Below are positions 60,151-64,000 of a DNA stretch of 64,000 nt, piece by piece (the first letter of the stretch is position 1; each line of letters opens with the position of its first letter). The stretch covers positions 1-64,000 of the forward strand of contig NZ_QMKQ01000005.1 of NCBI RefSeq assembly GCF_003287975.1, read 5' to 3'. The notes under the pieces are model-generated. The model searched no databases, was not told the origin of the DNA, and worked only from the letters and a program-made list of their open reading frames with translations. The position numbers and the translations under genes are program-made. Source of the stretch: Arthrobacter sp. AQ5-05. Its GTDB lineage: Bacteria > Actinomycetota > Actinomycetes > Actinomycetales > Micrococcaceae.

Positions 60151-61510
60151 TGAGTGGCCTCTCTTTCGGGAATTCGTACATCACGGGTCGGGCGCGCAAG
60201 GCCAGCGCCGAAGCCAGCGTCACCGGTCCCAGGCGCCCGATGAACATCAAGAACACCAGCAGCAGCTGACCGGCCGGCGGCAGCGCGGCGGTGATTCCGG
60301 TGGAAAGCCCCACCGTGGCGAAGGCCGAGATCGTTTCGAAGAGCAGCCGGTCCAGGCCGAAGTCGGTCATCAGCATCAGCGCCATGGTCGAACCGACGAC
60401 CAGGGCCACGGCCAGCAGCACGATGGTGATGGCCTGGCGGTGCACCGAGCGGGAAAGCCGCTTGCCATAGATGTTCACGGCCGCGCCGCCCTGGACCTCG
60501 GTGAGCAGGATGAAGAACAGCACGGCGAACGTGGTGATCTTCAGCCCGCCCGCGGTGCCGGCCGGGCCACCGCCGATGAACATCAAGATGTCCATGCCCA
60601 GCCAGGTGGCCGGATCCATCTGCCCGAAGTCCAGCGAGTTGAAGCCCGCGGTGCGGGTCATGACCGATTGGAAGAACCCGGCCAACAACTTGTCGGCGGT
60701 CGACAGCACGCCCAGGGTCTTGGGGTTGGTCCATTCCAGCGCGCAGATGAAAGCGGTGCCGCCGGCCAGCAGCGTCACCGTGCCGCCCAGCACCAGCTTG
60801 GTGTTCATGGTCCAGTGCAGCGGCCGGCGATAGTGGCGCCCGAGCTCAAAGAGCACCGGGAAACCCAGCCCGCCGATGATGATGGCAGCGGCGATCGGCA
60901 GGCAGATCCAGGGATCGCCCACGAAACCCATCAGGTTGTCGCTGAACAGCGCAAACCCGGCGTTGTTGAACGCCGAGATCGAGTGGAAGAAACCCAGCCA
61001 GATGGAGTGTCCCCACGGGTTGCCCAAGCCCACGGCAAATCGCAGGGTCAGCAGCACCGCGACAACCAGCTCGGTCCCCGCGGTGATGCGCAGGACCCCC
61101 AGCAGCACCGAGCGCACGTCGCCGAACCCGGTGCTCTTGGTTTCCGCCGCCGCCTGGATCCGCGACTTCAGCCCCAAACGCCTGGCCATCAGCACCCCGA
61201 GCAGCGAGGCGAAGGACATGATGCCAAAGCCGCCGAGCTGGATCAGCACGAGGATCACGACCTGTCCGAACCTCGTCCAATAGGTCGCGGTGTCAACGAC
61301 CGCCAAACCGGTCACGCAGACGGCCGACGTGGCAGTGAACAGGGCCTCGAGGAAGCCTGCCCCGCCCGGCCCCGTCTTGGCCATGGGCAGCATCAGGATC
61401 GCCGTTCCAACGGCGACAGCCACACCGAAACCCAGGGCGATGGCCTGGGCCGGATGCCTGGGGAGCAGCGCCCGAACCAAGGGCCTGTATTTCATTGCAG
61501 GGACACGCAT
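60143..61510 (-). CDS. ktrB: Potassium-uptake membrane subunit (KtrB/TrkH type)
   Basis: This is a 455-residue superfamily K+ transporter. Four pore repeats are visible, with filter-like sequences TATSAVCVTGL, SAFNNAGFAL, MTRTAGFNSLD and SAFATVGLSTGI. The interspersed segments are strongly hydrophobic. It is the channel-like subunit that works with the KtrA-type protein encoded eight bases overlapped downstream. Start 61510 (MRVPAMKYRPLVRALLP) is chosen; ATG 61495 is an alternative. Ktr systems import K+ driven by Na+ or the membrane potential and serve osmotic adaptation. Confidence 0.9.
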   Translation of the reverse strand: MRVPAMKYRPLVRALLPRHPAQAIALGFGVAVAVGTAILMLPMAKTGPGGAGFLEALFTATSAVCVTGLAVVDTATYWTRFGQVVILVLIQLGGFGIMSFASLLGVLMARRLGLKSRIQAAAETKSTGFGDVRSVLLGVLRITAGTELVVAVLLTLRFAVGLGNPWGHSIWLGFFHSISAFNNAGFALFSDNLMGFVGDPWICLPIAAAIIIGGLGFPVLFELGRHYRRPLHWTMNTKLVLGGTVTLLAGGTAFICALEWTNPKTLGVLSTADKLLAGFFQSVMTRTAGFNSLDFGQMDPATWLGMDILMFIGGGPAGTAGGLKITTFAVLFFILLTEVQGGAAVNIYGKRLSRSVHRQAITIVLLAVALVVGSTMALMLMTDFGLDRLLFETISAFATVGLSTGITAALPPAGQLLLVFLMFIGRLGPVTLASALALRARPVMYEFPKERPLIG

Positions 61511-61667
61511 AGATCCCAGAGTAAGCTCTCCCGGCCCAAAACCTTGGTTTGGTGCCGGGTCGCCCCAAGGCCCCGAGGGCGGCACCCATGCCCTGAAACA
61601 TTGGAACCCAAGCGGCGACACGTCGAACCATGGCACTGACGGGTATCGGAGTCCTAGACTCGTGCCC

Positions 61668-62885
61668 ATGGGCATTGACCTGGAGCACCTGTACCGCGAC
61701 CTGCACGCCAACCCCGAACTCTCCTTCGAGGAACACCGCACCGCCGGCATCGTCGCCGGGCACCTGTCCGGGCTCGGCCTCGCGGTCCACCGCGGCATCG
61801 GCGGCACGGGCGTCGTCGGCGTGCTGGCCAACGGGCCAGGGCCCACCGTACTGCTGCGCGCGGACATGGACGGCCTGCCGGTGCTCGAGGCCACCGGGCT
61901 GGACTACGCCAGCACCGTGGTCGCGACCGACCCCGACGGCCACCTGGTCCCGGTGATGCATGCCTGCGGCCACGACGTGCACGTCACCTGCCTGTTGGGC
62001 GCCGTGGAAGAACTTGTCGCCGAACGCGGCATCTGGTCGGGGACAGTGCTGGCGCTCTTCCAACCCGCCGAGGAACAAGGCGGCGGGGCCCAGGCGATGG
62101 TCGTTGACGGGCTCTACGCGAAGGTGCCGAAACCCGACGTCGTGCTCGGCCAGCACGTCGCGCCGTTCCCCGCCGGCTGGCTCGGGCTGCGCCCGGGAGT
62201 GGCCATGGCCTCGGCCGATTCGCTGAACATCACCCTGCACGGGTCCGGCGGGCACGGCTCACGTCCGGAGACCACCGTCGACCCGGTGCTGCTGGCCGCG
62301 GCCACCACCATGCGCCTGCAGGGCATCGTCTCGCGGGAGCTTGCCGCCGCCGACCAGGCGGTGCTGACCGTCGGCCAGATCCACGCCGGCACCAAGAACA
62401 ACATCATTGCCTCGCAGGCCACCCTGGGGCTGAGCATCAGGACCTTCGATGAATCGGTCCGCGCCAAGGTGCTTGGTTCCATCGAACGCGTGGTGCGCGG
62501 CGAGGCCATGGCCTCCGGGTCGCCCACGGAACCGGTGATCACCCTGGAGGAGCATTTCCCGTTGACCGTCAACGACACCGCGGCGTCGGCGCGGGTTGCC
62601 TCGGCGTTGGCCGGGCGCTTCGGCACGGAGCATGTCATTGATCCAGGCCCGGTCTCGGGCAGCGAGGATGTGGGCGTCCTGGCCACTGCCGCCGGGGTGT
62701 CGCTGGTGTACTGGTTGCTTGGCGGGTCCGACCCAAGCCTGTTCACGGACTTTGCCGCAACGGGCAGGATGCCGGAGAACATTCCGTCGAATCATTCGCC
62801 GCGGTTCGCCCCGCGCATCCAGCCGACACTGGACGTGGGAGTCGATGCCCTGGTCGCTGCCGCCCGCGCGTGGCTGGCCCAATAG
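61668..62885 (+). CDS. M20-family amidohydrolase
   Basis: This is a 405-residue zinc aminoacylase-type hydrolase. LYRDLHANPELSFEEHRTAG is the N-terminal signature. Metal motifs are LLRADMDGLPVLEATG, HACGHDVHVTCLLG, FQPAEEQGGGAQAMV and the lid-domain NITLHGSGGHGSRPETTVDP. The late PVSGSEDVGVLATAAGVSLV is also conserved. Members cleave N-acyl amino acids, indole-3-acetyl amides or hippurate. There is no ribosome site; TAGACT ten bases before an in-frame GTG at 61662 looks like a -10 box. A leaderless start at that GTG (MPMGID) is therefore plausible instead of ATG 61668. Confidence 0.87.
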   Translation: MGIDLEHLYRDLHANPELSFEEHRTAGIVAGHLSGLGLAVHRGIGGTGVVGVLANGPGPTVLLRADMDGLPVLEATGLDYASTVVATDPDGHLVPVMHACGHDVHVTCLLGAVEELVAERGIWSGTVLALFQPAEEQGGGAQAMVVDGLYAKVPKPDVVLGQHVAPFPAGWLGLRPGVAMASADSLNITLHGSGGHGSRPETTVDPVLLAAATTMRLQGIVSRELAAADQAVLTVGQIHAGTKNNIIASQATLGLSIRTFDESVRAKVLGSIERVVRGEAMASGSPTEPVITLEEHFPLTVNDTAASARVASALAGRFGTEHVIDPGPVSGSEDVGVLATAAGVSLVYWLLGGSDPSLFTDFAATGRMPENIPSNHSPRFAPRIQPTLDVGVDALVAAARAWLAQ

Positions 62886-63039
62886 CGACGCGGCCGGTCG
62901 GCGGGCCCCGGCATGGTGCCGTGAGCGGAATCCGGCTGGTCCAGCCAAATGCCCAGCAATACAGGCTAGGGTTTTCCGGTAGGGGTACTTTCCCCTAAAT
63001 TTTGGGATTGCCGAGCGATCCCAGCTAGGACGGCACATC

Positions 63040-63168
63040 ATGTCGAAGTCACCGCGTAAGGCAGAAGCCAAGAAACCTTCAAAGTCCATCAAGGAAAAGC
63101 GCGCCGAAAAGCGCACCAAGACGGCGGGGGAATCGGTCCTTGACCCCGTGCGCAAGGTTTCGAAATAA
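63040..63168 (+). CDS. Very small basic protein (42 residues)
   Basis: The frame begins MSKSPRKAEAKKPSKSIKEK and ends AGESVLDPVRKVSK. It is almost entirely Lys, Arg, Ser, Ala and Glu, probably a helical or disordered nucleic-acid-associated peptide. AGGA lies about ten bases before the ATG. A long strong terminator follows 48 bases after the stop, so this is a separate transcript and a genuine gene rather than chance. The codon pattern and start context look real. The family is not named with certainty. Confidence 0.75.
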   Translation: MSKSPRKAEAKKPSKSIKEKRAEKRTKTAGESVLDPVRKVSK

Positions 63169-63215
63169 CCGCCATGCGGTGTGGCTGATCTAGATGGCCA
63201 CCTCGAATACACCTG

Positions 63216-63263
63216 AAAATGCCTGTTCGGCGGAAGGAAGACCTTCGCCGAACAGGCATTTTT
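63216..63263. terminator. Strong bidirectional intrinsic terminator
   Basis: AAAATGCCTGTTCGGCG (63216-63232) pairs with CGCCGAACAGGCATTTT, and an inner AAGG pairs with CCTT, followed by T tracts on both strands. It separates the 42-residue gene from the leftward gene ending at 63289 and could stop both. Confidence 0.9.
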
Positions 63264-63288
63264 GTGTCTGCAGCCGTTCCGTGCGTTC

Positions 63289-64000
63289 CTAGCGGAGGCC
63301 GGAACCCCGGTAGACCCGCACCCAGGTGTCCGCGGTGACGCCCAGCGCGCGGCGCTGGCCGGCGACCTCAACGGTGAGGGTCACCCGCCACTCGGGGCTC
63401 GGCTGGAAGGCCTTGAGCAGGGGACCATGCAGCGTCTGGTTGCCGTCGCTGACCTCGATCACGCGCTTCAGGTGCTCGGGACCAAGATCCGCGGCACGCA
63501 CCATCGATTCGCGGCGGGGTCCTGCCGGACCGCGGGGGACCTTCACGATCGTGCGGGCCTCGCGCATGGCCTCGGATCGGCGGGCAATGCGCTGCTCGCG
63601 CTGGGCCGTGGTGCCGCTCAGCGACAGCGGGGCTGGCGAGAAGCTGGGAATGGCGGTGATCCGGGTGATTGCCTGCGGGTATTTCTTGGTCAGCTTGGCC
63701 CAGAATTCCTCGGGGCCCTTGCCCATGAGAATGACCGCGCGCAGGTTGGGAACCAGGCGCAACAACCTGCCCATGGGGTCGAGTCCGGCATTCGTCTCCG
63801 CGCCGGTCAATCGCCCGGCAGCACCCTCGGCCCGGTACCAGGGGTAGGCGTGCCAAAGCACAACTTCCTTGGCATCGATTCCGGCCTCGGCCAACAACGT
63901 GGCCAGTGCCTCGGCCGCCGCATCGTCGTCCTCGGTGGAGAGGATGTCCTCGCCGTCCTCGGCACGGTTGGCGGCATCGGGGGCCGGCATCAGGCACAAG
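63289..64000 (-). CDS. Uracil-DNA-glycosylase-superfamily-like protein (partial)
   Basis: This is the C-terminal 236 or so residues of a gene running off the right edge. VVLWHAYPWYRAEGAAGRLT (with the Asn-Tyr-Pro-Trp-like loop altered to HAYPW), then GLDPMGRLLRLVPNLRAVIL and MGKGPEEFWAKLTKKYP, recall the second half of uracil-DNA-glycosylase-fold proteins. AIPSFSPAPLSLSGTTAQRE recalls the late His-type region (HPSP-like). The final 80 residues are an extra basic domain (VEVAGQRRALGVTADTWVRV). The catalytic N-terminal Asp motif is not in view. It could be a DNA glycosylase paralogue or a different protein with the fold. Confidence 0.5.
   Translation of the reverse strand, partial: LCLMPAPDAANRAEDGEDILSTEDDDAAAEALATLLAEAGIDAKEVVLWHAYPWYRAEGAAGRLTGAETNAGLDPMGRLLRLVPNLRAVILMGKGPEEFWAKLTKKYPQAITRITAIPSFSPAPLSLSGTTAQREQRIARRSEAMREARTIVKVPRGPAGPRRESMVRAADLGPEHLKRVIEVSDGNQTLHGPLLKAFQPSPEWRVTLTVEVAGQRRALGVTADTWVRVYRGSGLR

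Overview
The window is high-GC DNA from an actinobacterium, most likely a soil or environmental member of the Micrococcaceae (Arthrobacter sensu lato; genus not resolvable here). Supporting this are GAF-ANTAR regulators, a PadR plus HAAS-domain membrane gene pair, a mycothiol-type arsenate reductase, a DUF222-HNH endonuclease, many ATGA gene overlaps, frequent GTG/TTG starts and several apparently leaderless genes. No rRNA, tRNA, CRISPR array, prophage or replication origin was seen.

Layout. 0-1.5 kb: two different ISL3-family insertion sequences, one running off the window edge and one truncated. 1.6-5.6 kb: a membrane gene broken by an amber codon, then three GAF-type regulators (two with clear ANTAR domains) with a small partner protein. 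5.8-9.9 kb: an agmatinase-family ureohydrolase and an MFS transporter, divergent from a PucR regulator, probably a guanidino-compound utilisation unit. 10-15 kb: a frameshifted PadR/HAAS pair, a RelQ-type alarmone synthetase, a VOC dioxygenase-like gene behind a palindromic operator, a CatB-type acetyltransferase and a decayed membrane gene. 15.2-19.1 kb: an arsenic island (arsC-like, arsR, acr3, arsC, arsO-like). 19.2-23.1 kb: an alpha/beta hydrolase, then a family 2 glycosyltransferase, a 54-residue LAXTG sortase-like peptide and a secreted GH16-like protein. 23.3-29 kb: a lipid unit, with lipid kinase, glycerol-3-phosphate dehydrogenase and TetR on one strand and an alkyl-DHAP-synthase-like flavoenzyme plus SDR on the other. 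This is the best candidate for an under-described system: possible ether-lipid synthesis.

29-38 kb: butanediol dehydrogenase, PIN protein, a staphylococcal-nuclease lipoprotein, gene relics, isochorismatase-like hydrolase, a methyltransferase divergent from an XRE-cupin regulator, and an FNT channel. 38-43.6 kb: a LysR gene divergent from dgcA-gbcA-gbcB-like genes for glycine betaine demethylation. 43.7-49.7 kb: release factor 3, an MFS transporter and a YdeP/FdhF-like molybdopterin oxidoreductase. 49.8-53 kb: a xylose-type sugar ABC transporter, followed by relics of a TetR gene and of an arsO-like gene. 54-64 kb: DUF222-HNH protein, solitary PstS, two CNNM/CBS proteins, a KtrAB-type potassium uptake pair, an M20 amidohydrolase, a 42-residue basic protein and a partial uracil-DNA-glycosylase-like gene.

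A recurring theme is gene decay. At least eight loci are truncated, frameshifted or stopped (ISL3, rhomboid-like membrane gene, PadR, HAAS, 14.6-kb membrane gene, MarR, alpha/beta hydrolase, TetR/ArsO relics). They lie between intact operons. Sequencing error could explain some single-base shifts but not the truncations.
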